Counted from the first letter of the stretch, positions 1 through 11,889 are shown. The stretch is DNA of 64,000 bases from Orobanche coerulescens (GCA_033398695.1 CM065801.1:4340001-4404000); one strand, 5' to 3'. A program made the numbers and translations. The notes: generated by a model from the sequence alone, not told the origin.

Positions 1-719
1 CGTCTCCAGATCTGTGCTCGCGCCGATGGTCGCCCTCCCAAAGACGCTGCGCTCCGCCGCTACCGCCATCTTCCCAAAGTCCCAGAATCTGACGCGTGAT
101 TGGATGCCTAGCACATATCGGATCTCGGCACTGCACTGCTGGCGGCCGCGTCAGATCGGCCCACTTTGTGACCCGACTGCCTCTGTCGATCCGACCCGAT
201 AGATTTCAATTAATTTTTTTAGCCCACTCGCGAAGTAAGGCACACGAACTCGGACCTATTATTTGCTTCGTGTACGAATTTGTGTGTTTTATGTGATTTA
301 TTAGCATAATATGGTTAATCATATTTAATTTAATTATGTTCAATTAAGTCAAATAAATTAATTAACCACTTGAATTAAAATTATTTAATTCATATTCTTA
401 GATTAATAGCTTATTGTTATTGCGCCATAAGATACCTATTTGGCTGCATAATGTGTATCTAGTTTTATCACATAGGAATTATATATATATATATATATGC
501 ATGCATCTATAGATATTGCATGCAATTAGGCTACACAATTAGTAAATATTAATGCCTAATTTCTACTGCTTACAAGATACCATGAGAACAAAACTTCATA
601 TGTATTCCTAAATCGCATCGAAATCATGACCATATATTGGTTCTAAACAAAATAATCCCATTACTGAATAACTTATCATGGACGAACTCATGATTATGTG
701 AAACATATTCGCTTCATTC
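1..719. other. No gene; possible copia leader
   Basis: A GC-rich first 200 bases passes into AT-rich DNA with a short (AT)n run at about 481-498. I see no credible gene. The position, directly upstream of the gag remnant, suggests leader sequence of the host copia element. No primer-binding site or LTR end was recognised, so this is inference. Confidence 0.35.
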
Positions 720-1330
720 TCTTATTTACGAACATAGCTAATCCAGCTCGTCCGAAATTCAGCATCTTGGACTCAGAAGGACTTGAATGCCATAGATGAG
801 ATTTTGATATTAAGACGTTAGTGCCACACTTTCTGTTTATATAGGCGACAAACCATTTTAAAAGGTAAAAAAAAGCGCGCTGATGTTCCTAGGCGAAATC
901 TCGACCCCAACTTATGGTAGGAATATCTCGAGTTGATCGTATAGTGGGACGAAATCCACTTGCTTTATTATAACGAGTCAACAGTTTCAATAAAGTTAAG
1001 CTCGCTTATGATGCAACTTATTTTTTTGTGAAAATAAACTCACAGGAGACGACATGATCTAGAAAAAAACTTTTCAATTTCCCTACTTAAGTACTTATAC
1101 CAACAAATCAGTATATGCTAGAGTACGATAATGCTAGGCCTGTCGAGACAAAGCAAATTCTCGAGGCTAGTAATGGCAAAGTGAAATATGGAAAGAACCC
1201 TGACGAATAGGGGACGGGACGTGCCAATCCCGAACTACGTGGAATGAATTTGTATGGTGGAAAGGGATCTGGCAGTCGCAGACGTGGCCGTGGTCATGGA
1301 GGCTCGTTCGATCTTCTAATGTAGCAATAA
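720..1330 (+). pseudogene. Copia gag remnant
   Basis: A heavily broken stretch. Near 745-775 the plus strand reads KFSILDSEGLE, like the start of plant copia Gag proteins. At about 1245-1310 it reads NLYGGKGSGSRRRGRGHGG, the Gly/Arg-rich linker that precedes the Gag zinc knuckle. Many stops lie between. The call depends on position before the clear integrase and on the Gly/Arg tract. Confidence 0.45.
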
Positions 1331-2109
1331 GAGATGATGCTCCTGACTCCCAATAAACGAGTTGACTCCTAATGTGAGATTGTTGTCATTGGTATACGAA
1401 TTGCCATGCGAGCAAATATTTCACAGCTAGCTAGAAGAGATATTGAGATTCCGACGAATAGAAAACTCACTATATAGAGGAAGACGATCATGACATGACC
1501 CCCAATGTCACTTTTACATTTACCGATGGCAGTATTGCACCATACATGCCAAAGTCATTAGACGCCCCTCCTATATGACTACTTTTATCGGTATACGTTT
1601 TGATATTTTTCAGTAATGGTTTGATATATTTTGGTTTCAAACAAGTTATTATTGTTGCTTACGTATATGAGTGATTGATTTTATTCAAAGTACCGAATAT
1701 TATTCCTATGCTTATGGTTCAGAGTTTTTAATACTCGTGTTCTCGTTTGACGAATGAATCGAGGAACACTCGAGTAATAGGCTGATGGTAATAGCCTATA
1801 ACGTATCAGTGACTATGATAATTGGATCATCTCACTTCATCCAAAGACGTGGCAACCCCGTTTCTTGATGCCTAACGGCACTGTTTTACAGTCACCGACG
1901 CTCTATATGCATTGAGAGTGACTAACTCAAAGTTTACAAAGCTTAAAGGATATACGTATGAGCAACCTTCATGTTGAAACCATTATGAGAGTGGAATAGC
2001 TATATTACCGCTAGTGAATGCGGTCGAAAGCGCATCTTAGAGAAACTTATGAGTCAATCTAGTGGACTGCACGTCACTGCAATTAGGGTTGTTAAATCCT
2101 ACGCGATTA
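1331..2109. other. Degenerate copia interior, no recognisable domain
   Basis: This stretch lies between the gag remnant and the GAG-pre-integrase motif, where protease would be expected. I could not find a DTG/DSG protease motif in any frame. It is probably too mutated to read. Confidence 0.35.
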
Positions 2110-3240
2110 CCCATAATGAACATTGGGACACTGACTCGTACAGGCTTTGGCATGACCGATTGGAGCATCCAGGTCATGATCTGCACGGACAACCTTTTAT
2201 TTCGCGTGTAAAGTAGAAGCGGTCTACGAACCCACATAACGAACTTTGTTGGTGTTCCTCAAGCTACGTCGTCCAAAGCATCGGAGATATACGCCCGTTC
2301 TAATGTTTGACCCTGCCAAATGCACATCGTCTCTTGTGCAAAGCCTGCGCTTTAGACAAAGTAGGAGCGAGACCTTCCTACGCTAAAGATGTGAAAATTC
2401 CATTCTTACATAGGATTCAAATAGATATTTGTGGACCGATTCAACCAGAGTGCAGACCATTTAGATGTTTTATGGTTCTGGTTGATGTTTCAATATGCTG
2501 GTCACATGTCGCCCTCTTGTCCACTAAAGATGCTGCTTTTGCAAAGCTTCTAGCACTGATTATCTGTCTAAGGGCTCAACACCCTGACCACCATGTTCGG
2601 TCTATAAGACTTGATAATGCTGGAGAGTTCACATCTAAAGTACTTGATGAATACTGCTTGTCGATCAGGAGCGATGAAAAGCATCACATCCCCCACGAGC
2701 ATACGCAAATTGGTCTCGCGAAGGCAACCGTCGAACGAATCAGATGGTAGCCCGGGCATTGGTTATGCACACGAATTTGCCTATTTATGTCTGGGGTTAT
2801 GTAGTCTTGCATGCAACTTTACTTATTCGCTCATTTTAGACCCTATGCTAACCAAGCGATTTATGCATACCAGTTGGTAACTAGATAAACCCTGATTTTT
2901 ACATTTTGGGCTCAGACGAACTTGAGTGCTAATTGTTCATATTTGGTTATGTAGTATTGTGCCTTCTGCACCCCCACAGTGCATAGGTCTTTAAAAATGA
3001 TTAAGTAGTTACATTGGATACGAATCCTCAATGGTTATCCGCTATTTAGAACCTTCGATAGGTGATCTCTTTACCGCTCGATTGTGGATTGTCACTTTGA
3101 TGAGACAATCTTCTCGTCGTTAGGGGGGAGAGAAGACGAACTTTGTCAGGGAACACAGGAATTGTCATGGTGTGTCCCTACTTTGTCTCGTATTCATACC
3201 CATATTTTGCTATGTGATAGTGAAAATTCTCGATCTTTGG
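2110..3240 (+). pseudogene. Copia GAG-pre-integrase and integrase remnant
   Basis: At about 2140-2180 the sequence reads YRLWHDRLEHPGHD, the pre-integrase (HHCC-type) motif WHxRLGHPG. The open stretch 2307-2750 carries CKACAL, then FLHRIQIDICGPI with the first catalytic Asp, and IRLDNAGEFTSK with the second. Towards 3040-3200 it reads IRYLEP-like and DCHFDET motifs and ELSWCVPTLS, typical of the region after the integrase core. The gene is broken by frameshifts and stops after 2750. The integrase joins cDNA to host DNA; this copy cannot work. The last five bases, TTTGG (3236-3240), are the left TSD of the next insertion. Confidence 0.8.
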
Positions 3241-3623
3241 TGTAATGTCCGGTATTCTCGTTTTCTGTTATCTTGAATTCTTTGTGTCTTGACGTCAGAC
3301 ATTTTCTTGTTGACGAGAATCGGAGTGAATTCTATCATAATACTATATTTGTTTCTACCGCATAGTCGTTGTGGTCGGGTGCGACTTGTTGTCGCGTGCG
3401 TTTCTTTGATTAAATGTGTGCATGTGATGTGTTGTTAATTACTCGTTATTGTTTTGAATCATTGTCGGTGGCGTTGTTATGGTCGTCGTGGGGCGTATTT
3501 TCACGCTGTATGTTCTTTCGCGTTGCTTGTAACGTTTCGCCGTTGAGCGCAATTTTTTTTTCGGTTTTTGTGTATCCCGTTGAGTTTTCCTGGCGGGATA
3601 TTGCTTCTCCCTACTTGATTTAA

Positions 3624-3658
3624 GTTTCGGGACGAAACTTCTTTTAAGGAGGGTAGAA
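3624..3658 (+). other. Polypurine tract region of gypsy element
   Basis: A short inverted repeat, AGTTTCGGGACGAAACTT, is followed by AAGGAGGGTAGAA immediately before the LTR start TGTAATATCC at 3659. The same arrangement occurs, on the minus strand, before the 3' LTRs of E2 (51212) and E3 (63052). This is where plus-strand DNA synthesis would be primed. Confidence 0.7.
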
Positions 3659-4358
3659 TGTAATATCCGCAATTTCGGATTTCTGGTAATTTTATTTTTT
3701 CGGTGGAGGTCCGTTTCGACGACTCGCTTGGGACCGTCTCATCATTATGAGAATGATTAATTCTGCACTTTTTGTCATCCGAGTTCGTTTCGGTATTGTT
3801 TTGTTGAGTTCCGTGTTTCTTAACAACTTTTCCGCACTCGAGTTCGATTCTTGTGAATCTCATCCGAAATTACTGTTTCGAGTTTCCTGTAAGTCCGTTT
3901 AACTTTGTTAGACGTGTTGTGAACTTCGGTTTGGTTATTCGATCACGTATCGTGATTTTCGAACGTTTTGGGCCATTTTCGTAATTTCCCAAAGTTTGGG
4001 GTAATTACCTTCCGTTGTCGAATTTCGAGCCTTTGGGTGGTCGGAATCGTGTGTTCTCTTAGCTCTTAGATTCGTCTTTGCGAGTACTTCGTGACCGTAT
4101 CTTCGATTCGTATTCAGGTTCGGGTTTCGGTGTCGTTTTCTTGAGTTCAGTGTTATTAAACGACTTTTCCCAAATATGAGTCGACTTTGTAAAATCACCA
4201 TAAATTCTTTAAAACTCCAAAGACTTTGAATCTTTTCAATATTATAGAGCATCAAGTTAGCTTTCCAATGGTTCAAACGGTGAGTCAATCGGAGTCCGGA
4301 CGAGAGAGTTATGGTCGAAATAGCTCGGACACTCATTTTCCGCTCGAGCAACAGACTC

Positions 4359-4391
4359 GTGCCGCGGCACACTTAGGGTGGGCCGCGGCAC
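4359..4391. promoter_or_regulatory. Two CCGCGG palindromes in LTR U3
   Basis: GTGCCGCGGCAC (4359-4370) is a perfect 12-base palindrome. A second copy of the core, GCCGCGGC, follows at 4382-4389. They occupy the place where other LTRs in this window carry long palindrome arrays. I see no clear TATA box downstream. Confidence 0.55.
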
Positions 4392-5309
4392 ACACCAGAT
4401 TAGCCTATTTCTGCGGATTTTGTGAGATGAACATCTCTCCCTTCATTCCTCCTCCTCTTGGGCAATCTTGTGGGCGATTTTGGGCGTTTGCATCATCAAT
4501 CCCAGAGAACTTCATATTCTTCAAGTTTTGGTGTGGATTAACAACTCCAACAATTGTTCTTCATCATTAATCCAAGGTAAATTCTTGAAACCCTACTTTT
4601 GAGTGAATTGGGGGTTTTTGTTCGCTTTGTCCGATTTAACCGTAATAACTTAGATTTGTGATGTATTGATGATTATTTAGATGTATTCTATCATTTCCTT
4701 GTTATTCCATGGTCGATCGTTTCGATTCGTTATTTTGGTCGAGTTCTTAGTCAACACCTTGAAGGTGTTCGACAAAAGGTCTTAGAGGGGGGATTGGGCG
4801 TTGTATGATTATTATCCATCGTACGATTGTTGATTTATCATTGGTATGACTTAGGGACGAAATTCTTGTGAAGAACTCGAGCCTAACCCTTCCGCTCGTT
4901 GTCTTCTTCTGTCCGAGCTTCCCGGTCGAACCGTGTTCTTCGGAGTATTCGGTAGCGGTTATTAAGGCAAGTATTTTACTATACGAATTGTGTCTTGTGA
5001 ATAGGGACGTCGTATTATGGTTGTGATGCATTGGTTTACTTTCGTGTATATGCTTCGTATGAATTGATTATTAGAAACAATTGATGGTAACGATAATACC
5101 TTCACTTAGTTAACATCGTGGAATTGTGTTGGATGTGAAAATCATCTAAGTTTGTGCCGGGCGTGGTTGGTCATTGTTGAGTCGTTGTGATGATCATGAT
5201 ATTTGTGTTGTTTTGGTTTACATACTTGATTGTACATTTTGGTGTAATGTGGAATGGCTTGACATTTGATGATTATGAGTTGTGTCGTGTCGATGTGTGT
5301 GCGTGTGTT

Positions 5310-5682
5310 CCAGGTAGGGTCTGTAGAGGCCTCTGGAGTTAGGTACATGATGTGTACGATTAATTTGTGTGATCCAGGTAGGGTCTGACGAGACCTCTGG
5401 AGTTTGGTACATGATGTGTACAAACAAGGTGTGTGATCCAGGTAGGGTCTGACGAGGCCTCTGGAGTTCGGTACATGATGTGTACGAACGATGTGTGTGG
5501 CCGGGTAGGGTCCGTTGAGGCCTCCGGAGTTCGGTACATGATGTGTACGAACAGTGTGTGTGGCCGGGTAGGGTCCGTTGAGGCCTCCGAGTTCGGTACA
5601 CGATGTGTACGAGCAGGTGTGTGGTCGGGTAAGGTCCGTCGAGGCCTCGGAGTTCGGTACATGATGTGTACGAACAATGATC
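5310..5682 (+). repeat. Six-unit LTR minisatellite, about 62 bases per unit
   Basis: Units start near 5310, 5373, 5438, 5499, 5561 and 5622. Each contains GGTAGGGTCYGNNGAGGCCTC and then GGTACATGATGTGTACGA. The repeat gives long open stretches on the minus strand, which are artefacts. Divergent versions of the same GGTCC...GAGGCCTC unit occur in the other chromovirus LTRs. Confidence 0.85.
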
Positions 5683-6404
5683 GTGTAGCATGATTGTTTG
5701 GGTAACATTTTAAATATGGATATCGGACTCATAATGATATATTATTTAGTGTGCTTTGAAACGAGAATCGGGCTAAGGCCCTAATGTTTACGAAAAGGTT
5801 TTGTAAATTGGGACTCGAGGTCCAAAAGAATTTCGCTTTAAAATCCCGAGATGATGTGTTCCTTTTCAAATATCTCTTACTTGAGTTCGAAATTCTAAAA
5901 CTTCTGAACATTTTGATAATTGATTTCCGTATTAAATTCGTAGTTGCTATTTACTTGTTGCATTTTGTATCGCTTTATACTTGCACTAGTAAAACAGTGG
6001 AGTTTACTAACCCCAGTAATCGGGGGTGGATGTCTGCTCGTCTGTACATGCGAGTTCGGGGAGCAACACAGGATTGGCACAAAGGGATGACGAGCCGCGA
6101 TACTAATCAAGAGTCGAGAGTTGGTAGAGTTTGGTTGTATTGTTAGAGTTGATTCGGCCTTCCGTCAGATTGTGTTTCACCCTGTGTGGGTAATGTTGTT
6201 TAGTCGATTACATTAATGGAGTAGTGTGACCTCATCGGTCTGTGTGTTTATGTGTAAGTGACCTTAACGGTCTGTATTATTATGTTGTTTGACCCTGGCC
6301 GGGCAAGCATTTGGTTGTTTATGGATGTTTAGCCTGGTAGATCCTTGCGGAAAGGGTCTACGGCGTGTAACATTCCCATACGTTTTTGGGGGTGTTACAT
6401 TTGG

Positions 6405-7575
6405 GACGTAGCAAATTCGATGCCTGGTGCGTTTACTGATATCGTGAAAGTGAGGAGATCATATATACCAGCTGCAACCTGTAAGGATGAAAGTCCTCGG
6501 TAAGGGGCGCAACACTGACGAATCGAGTGCTGCCATCACACATGATGGATGTGTGATTTAGGCCATAGCTCCCTAAAGGAAGAGGTGGGAGATACTTGGT
6601 TCGATTTAATACTCACCTAAGGAGGAGGTAGAGTAAGGCACACACTTATATATTAGTCATCAATGAAACCGTTTCATGAGATCATACTTGATTTTACTAT
6701 GTCCATGAGTCATGACGAGGGGGATGCCCCAGAGATTGATATGATTCAGAAAATCAAGAAATCTTGATGAATCACGAGAGTGTGGACTGATCATCCATCC
6801 ACTTTGATGATCTATCATTGCTCAAAGCATAGAGCAAGACGATGTAGAACCTCGCTCTATTGTCTGATGTCAACATTGAGTTGATTGTCCTTAAAAGATA
6901 AAGCATTCCTTGCGGAACTAGATTTTTTGACAAAGAGACAGGTAATTGGTAGGTAGTGCTAACCTCACCAAGTGTAAATCCTGTAGGACATAAATAAACC
7001 TTTGTCAGAAAGCATAATGAGAAGAATGAAGTCCTGGAGTACAAGGCTCAAAGGTTCTCATAAATGTCGTGGAATTGACTAAGGAGACGTGCACTCATAT
7101 AAGATACTTCATTAGCTTAGTAATTTTCAAAGGACTGGAAATGCAGCTCATAAATGTGGTTAGTGATATCTCTATGGGGATTTTAATATAGAGATATATA
7201 TGAAAGTGCTCGATGGCATTTCATTACCCAAGTCAAGTGACTCTATACCACGGAGTGCGTTTGCAGTAGGGTTGCTCACTTTACGGATTAAGACAATCCG
7301 AGCGGATGTGGTATATCCGCATAAGTGACTACTTGATTGGAAGGGGATATAAGAACGGCGAATTGTGTCCCCGCGTGTTTATTAAGAAAATAAGTTCCGG
7401 ATTAGGGATCGTAGCTATATATGTCGACGATATGAACATAATTGGTACTCTTGACGAATTAAGAAAAACCGCAGCTATCTAAAATCTGAATTTGAGATGA
7501 ATGATCTGGTAAGACTCGGTCTTATCTAGTCATGGAGCTAGAACATCGAGCTAGTGGAATCCTCATCCACCCGTC
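6405..7575 (+). pseudogene. Copia reverse transcriptase, first part
   Basis: The reading frame resumes exactly after the TSD with MPGAFTDIVKV and SYIPAA, the spacer before reverse transcriptase. Around 6960-7050 fragments such as VNPVGHK and KHNEKNEV match the conserved VKPVGYKWV and RKRNEKNEIVRYKARLVAQG region. At about 7400-7450 the sequence reads YVDDMNIIGTLDEL, which contains the catalytic YVDD motif. Stops and frameshifts are frequent. The domain is cut at 7575 by the next element and continues at 11890. Confidence 0.8.
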
Positions 7576-8823
7576 TGTTGGAGCAAGATCGGTCGGAATC
7601 GCCGTTTGGAGATAGAGTTATAAAACTCTTTCGCATTGCGGAAGCGATTTAAATAAAGTGCAAAAAATAAATCGACACAAGGATTTATAGAGGTTCGGCC
7701 AAACGTGCCTACGTTCTCTCTCAGTATCTTTTTATATAGGCTACAGATAAACCTCTGCACCTCTCTTCTATCGGTCTAGGGATAACCGTTACAAACTCGT
7801 CTTCTATCGGTCCGAGTAAACCGTTCTCTCACTTGTCTTTATGTCAGTCCAAGTTAAACCATTTTCCTTTTCTATTGGACAAGGAATCAACCAATCTAGC
7901 TTTCTATGGCTACTAGATAAACCTCACTTAGATATCGATTGCGATTCTAACAATGCCGGATCCTTGATCCTAATAACACCGAATCCAATCGTATCTTTTC
8001 TTTTTCCTCTCTTGTATGATTTCGTGTATAACACTCAATCACTCTCAATTTAAGCTCAAGAACAGCAACTATAATGTTTACAATTATATCTCAAGTATGA
8101 TTGCTTTGCTCAATATTGTTGTGTGGTTTGATACCAAGTGGTTGGTATTTATAGCCATTTTTTTCAAACTAGCCGTTACTGCCAGCTTAACTTAGCATGT
8201 GCTAGCCTTCTTGCTTAGTGTGCGCTATCGCGTGTTGATGCCTGTTACGTACGTAATGCACTGCATGTAGCGTAGGTTAACTGCTTCCATATTCAGTCCA
8301 GTGGCTATTGCCTCTCTTTGTTAGCGTGCGTTAAGCATTCATTGTAGCGTGCGCTAACCCATATATCCGTTGCATGATTTTGTCAAACCGGTCATTTGAT
8401 TCTTCTGACTTTGACCCTGACTTTTCCCAACGTTCATCTTGTTTGAAATCAAATGCTCTTTAGCATGCGCTAAAGATCATTCATAGCATGCGCTATGCCT
8501 TATGTCAGCACATACATCATGTGTTGAAAGTCTTCACAACGGTAATAAGCCTTCGATAGCGTGCGTTAGTCTTCATGTGTAGCGTGCGCTATCTTCATCA
8601 GGTAACTTTACTTCAGTTAGCTTTGAACTCGTCTGATCTGCAGACAGGACCCGTTAGCGTGCGCTAACCTATATGTCTAGCGTGCGCTAGCTTTGCATTT
8701 TGTTCAGCCTTTTGCGTCTTCGTCTCCTCCGTTTTTTTGCTTCGCCTCTTTGTTGTTTTGCTTTGTTTAGCAACTTAATCATCAGAACTCTATTGATGAA
8801 TATTTGGAATAAATATTCCAACA
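7576..8823 (-). repeat. 3' LTR of gag-only element copy 1
   Basis: 1248 bases, nearly the same length and sequence as the partner at 10633-11884. Read on the minus strand it has a palindrome array, then a TATA box in GGCTATAAATACC (about 8147-8157). The plus-strand sequence just right of it, ATCTCCCCCTTTTTG, is the polypurine tract read backwards, which fixes the element's orientation. Confidence 0.9.
8191..8691 (-). promoter_or_regulatory. Palindrome array, TAGCG class, in LTR
   Basis: About a dozen copies of TAGCGTGCGCTA and close variants (for example at 8215, 8462 and 8655), spaced 15-60 bases, plus one TTACGTACGTAA unit (8244-8255). Transcription would run leftwards, so the array lies upstream of the TATA box near 8150. 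Variants include TAGCATGCGCTA and TAGCGTGCGTTA, consistent with decay at CG sites. Confidence 0.8.
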
Positions 8824-9124
8824 ATCTCCCCCTTTTTGATGATTACAAAACAACCATTAAATTGGATAAAACCTGCAAAAATAAAAATATATATTTGTAC
8901 AGATCAAAGTTTTTCACTTTGTCCGTTTCGTTAGTTTCGTCTCCCAGCTTTTCTTTCTTTCCTTTTCGACTTCTTCTTTTATTTTTCAACTTCTTCGAGT
9001 ATTCTTTTCTCCCCCTTTTTGATTCGTACACATATTTTTCTCCTTTTCGACTTCTTCGATTTTTATTATTATCTCCTCTTTTACTTTTTTATTTTTCTAG
9101 TCATTTCTTCCATGACGCTTTTTA
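8824..9124 (-). other. Polypurine tracts and 3' untranslated region
   Basis: Directly next to the 3' LTR lies CAAAAAGGGGGAGAT (minus strand). A second AAAAAGGGGGAG lies near 9010-9020. Repeated polypurine tracts upstream of the 3' LTR are a known Sirevirus feature. The long open stretch on the plus strand from 8700 to 9434 is the complement of this region and of gag. Confidence 0.7.
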
Positions 9125-10575
9125 TCAAGGAATCCAAATCTTTTTAACTTTTATCGTCCGTCTTGGGCTTTTACAGTTTGAAATGTGGTGCCCAATTTTC
9201 AAACATTTTTCACATCGGGGTATATTGAAATTTAAGGATTCATTTTTCAAATTTGGTTTGAATCCCAACCCCTGTTTGTTCAACGTAAATTTTTTAACCG
9301 AGAGCATTTGTTCAAATTTTTGGTTCCACACGAAAATTTCTTCGTTAAATTTTTCAGCTCGGTTTGAACTTTCAAGAGATCATCCTTTAAAATATTTTCG
9401 TTTTCAATATATTTTGAATGATCGGTCTCGATAAATTTTCTCTTTTCAAGAATTTTGGATTTTTCAATTTCCAATGATTTATTTTTAGATTCAAGGGAAA
9501 TTTAGGATAAAGCATTTTGATAATCCGTATGTAATAATTCAAATGCTTCAAATAACTCGTCGTGAGAAGATGTACTTACTTGACTTTCGACGTCACTATC
9601 GTCAAATGAGATTTTGGCCATAAGAGTGAGATTATTTTGATTGATAAAATCATCATCTTCGTCTTCATCGCTCCATGTTGCAATTAGAACCTCCTTCTTG
9701 GGTTTTGCTCGGTAATTCTTCGCAAAGTGGCCTGGTTTACCACATAATCAACAATTGTTGTCGAACTTTTTAGATTCGCCCTTATGGATGTCCTGCTTTC
9801 TCCGGTTTAATAAGGTTTGGAACTTATTAATATTCTTGGCATAATATGCATCAACTGGGATTTCTTCCTTAGATCTCGACATCTTAGCCTTCATGGCTAT
9901 CGATCTTTCCTTCGGCTTCGGTTTGGCATTTCGAGAGTTTAGAACAATATCATAGTTTATAAGTTAACCAATGAGAGCACTAAAATCAAGATTGTGTACA
10001 TCTTTAGATTCCATTATAGCTGTCACCGTACCATCCCATTCTTGAGGTAGTGATCGTAGGATCTTTTTAACTTTTTCACTACTCAAAAGTGGTTTTCCAA
10101 AACATGCCAATCCATTTGTGATGATCGAAAATCGGTCGAGCATAATCGTGATGGATTCATCGTCCTTCATTTGAAATAACTCGTACTTGTGAAGGAGCAT
10201 GTTTATTTTCGTCTCCTTGACTTGAGACGTTCCCTCATGTTTGACTTCAAGCATTTTCCAAATCTCTTTGGCACTGTCACACAAATATATCCGGTTCTGT
10301 TCTTCCGGATTTAAGGCACAATATAGGAGTTGAGTTGCCTTACAATTGTAATGATCATTTTTCCAATCTGCGTCATCATATTCTTCGAAAGATTTAAGCG
10401 TACCGTCGGATTTGAGAGGATTTTTCGGACCAAGACAGATTACTTTCCAAAGCTCGATGTCATAATATCAGATGAATATCGACATCTTTTTCTTCCACGT
10501 CATGAAATTTGATCCGTCAAAGAATGGTGGTCGGTTAAGAGCAAGACCTTCGACTGGAGCAATTTGAAATGCCAT
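9125..10575 (-). pseudogene. Gag of copia gag-only element copy 1
   Basis: Structural protein that would package element RNA. The likely start is the Met at 10575 (MAFQIAPVEG), because an upstream Met lies inside the LTR and primer-binding site. NRPPFFDGSNFMTWKKKM opens the Retrotran_gag_2 domain. The body at 9964-10284 includes SAKEIWKMLEVKHEGTSQVK and KILRSLPQEWDGTVTAI. The first CCHC knuckle (about 9716-9760) has an internal stop and its last Cys changed to Tyr. A coiled-coil-like stretch follows. The second knuckle, CEKCLKIGHHISNC (about 9170-9217), is intact. The protein ends near KKIWIP, where Sirevirus Gag normally leads into protease; here it leads to the polypurine tract. Broken by a frameshift near 10470 and several stops. 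Confidence 0.85.
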
Positions 10576-10618
10576 TTGGATCGACTCCTCGGATGTTAAG
10601 CTGCTTATTGGAGGTACC

Positions 10619-10630
10619 GCTCCGATACCA
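10619..10630 (-). other. Primer-binding site, gag-only element copy 1
   Basis: Minus-strand TGGTATCGGAGC lies two bases inside the 5' LTR. It matches the usual plant initiator-Met tRNA site TGGTATCAGAGC with one change. First-strand cDNA synthesis would be primed here. Confidence 0.8.
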
Positions 10631-10632
10631 AT

Positions 10633-11884
10633 TGTTGGAGCAAGATCGGTAGGAATCGCCATTTGGAGATAGAGTTATAAAACTCTTTCGCGTTGCGGAA
10701 GTGATTTAAATAAAGTTCAAAAAATAAAGCGACACAAGGATTTATAGAGGTTCGGCCAAACGTGCCTACGTTCTCTCTCAGTATCTTTTTCTATAGGCTA
10801 AAGATAAACTTATGCACCTCTCTTCTATTGGTCGAGGGATAACTGTTACAAACTCGTCTTATATCGGTCCGAGTAAATCGTTCTCTCACTTGTCTTTATG
10901 TTTGTCCAAGTTAAACCGTTTTCCTTTTCTATTGGATAAGAAATCAACCAATCTAGCTTTCTATGGGTACTAGATAAACCTCACTTAGATATCGATTGCG
11001 ATTCTAACAATGTCGGATCCTTGATCCTAATAACACCGAATCCAATCGTATCTTTTCTTTTTCCTCTCTTGTATGATTTCGTGTATAACACTCAATCACT
11101 CTCAATTTAAGCTCAAGAACAACAACTATAATGTTTACAATTATATCTCAAGTATGATTGCTTTGCTCAATGTTGTTGTGTGGTTTGATACCAAGTGGTT
11201 TGGTATTTATAGCCATTTTCCTCAAACCAGCCGTTACTGCCAGCTTAACTTAGCGTGCGCTAGCCTTCTTGCTTAGCGTGCGCTATCGCGTGTTAATGCC
11301 TGTTACGTACGTAATGTACTGCATGTAGCGTACGTTGACTGCTTCCATATTCAGTCTAGTGGCTACTGTCTCTCTTTGTTAGCGTGCGTTAATCATTCAT
11401 TGTAGCGTGCGCTAACCCATATATCTGTTGCATGATTTTGTCAAACTGATCGTTTGATTCGTCTGACTTTGACCCTGACTTTTCCCAACATTCATCTGGT
11501 TTGAAATCAAATGCTCTTTAGCATGCACTAAAGATCATTCATAGCGTGCGCTATGCCTTATGTCAGCACATACGTCATTCTGTGTTGAAAGTCTTCATAA
11601 CGGTAATAAGTCTTCGATAGCATGTGTTAGTCTTCATGTGTAGCGTGCGCTATCTTCATCAGGTAACTTTACTTCAGGTAGCTTTGAACTCGTCTGATCT
11701 GCAGACAGAACCCGTTAGCGTGCGCTAACCTATATATCTAGCATGCGCTAGCTTTGCATTTTGTTCAGCTTTTTGCGTCTTTGTCTCCTCCGTTGTTTTG
11801 CTTCGCCTCTTTGTTGTTTTGCTTTGTTTAGCAACTTAATCATCAAAACTCTATTAATGAATATTTGGAATAAATATTCCAACA
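10633..11884 (-). repeat. 5' LTR of gag-only element copy 1
   Basis: 1252 bases, TGTTGGAGC to TCCAACA, with the right TSD at 11885-11889. It differs from the 3' LTR by scattered substitutions and small indels. The minus-strand TATA box GGCTATAAATACC (about 11204-11216) lies inside an inverted repeat, TGGTTTG on one side and CAAACCA on the other. Confidence 0.9.
11250..11751 (-). promoter_or_regulatory. Palindrome array, TAGCG class, in 5' LTR
   Basis: Same array as in the 3' LTR: TTAGCGTGCGCTAG at 11250, TAGCGTGCGCTA units through 11751, and one TTACGTACGTAA (11302-11313). It lies 35 to 550 bases upstream of the TATA box on the minus strand. Confidence 0.8.
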
Positions 11885-11889
11885 CCGTC

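Larger units (their letters stand above)
3241..6399 (+). mobile_element. Ty3/gypsy deletion derivative inserted in copia
   Basis: Flanked by the perfect TSD TTTGG (3236-3240 and 6400-6404). It starts TGTAATGTCC and ends GGTGTTACA, the termini of the chromovirus LTRs elsewhere in the window. It holds only about 400 bases of left-end sequence, a polypurine tract and one long LTR; gag and pol are gone. The left end does not resemble the start of the right LTR beyond the first bases, so the element is a recombinant or has lost most of its 5' LTR and interior. Confidence 0.75.
3659..6399 (+). repeat. Long 3' LTR of gypsy derivative
   Basis: 2741 bases from TGTAATATCC to GTGTTACA. The U3 part resembles the E3 LTR on the other strand; both contain TCACGATAC-type sequence and a CAAAGTTTGGGG-type block. 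Its palindrome array is reduced to two CCGCGG-centred units at 4359-4389. A six-unit minisatellite lies at 5310-5680. Stretches that read open inside this LTR have no protein support. Confidence 0.75.
7576..11884 (-). mobile_element. Gag-only copia element, copy 1 (Sirevirus-like)
   Basis: Perfect 5-base TSD CCGTC (7571-7575 and 11885-11889). Two LTRs, 7576-8823 and 10633-11884, start TGTTGGAGC and end TCCAACA. The interior of about 1.8 kb has a Met-initiator-tRNA-type primer-binding site, a gag gene and a GGGGGAGAT polypurine tract. There is no protease, integrase or reverse transcriptase. The Gag family and the repeated GGGGGAGA tracts are like Sireviruses. It is therefore a non-autonomous element of the terminal-repeat-with-gag type that needs a partner's enzymes. 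Confidence 0.9.

Noticed and set aside
3414..4570. Several open frames in both strands between the gypsy termini
   Set aside because: They lie in LTR and 3' untranslated sequence and have no recognisable domain.
5142..5732. Long minus-strand open frames with repeated RTHHVPNS-type peptides
   Set aside because: They are generated by the 62-base LTR minisatellite; no start, homolog or conservation supports a protein.
8700..9434. 244-codon open frame on the plus strand
   Set aside because: It is the complement of the gag end and 3' untranslated region of gag-only element copy 1, which are supported by zinc-knuckle and polypurine motifs on the minus strand.
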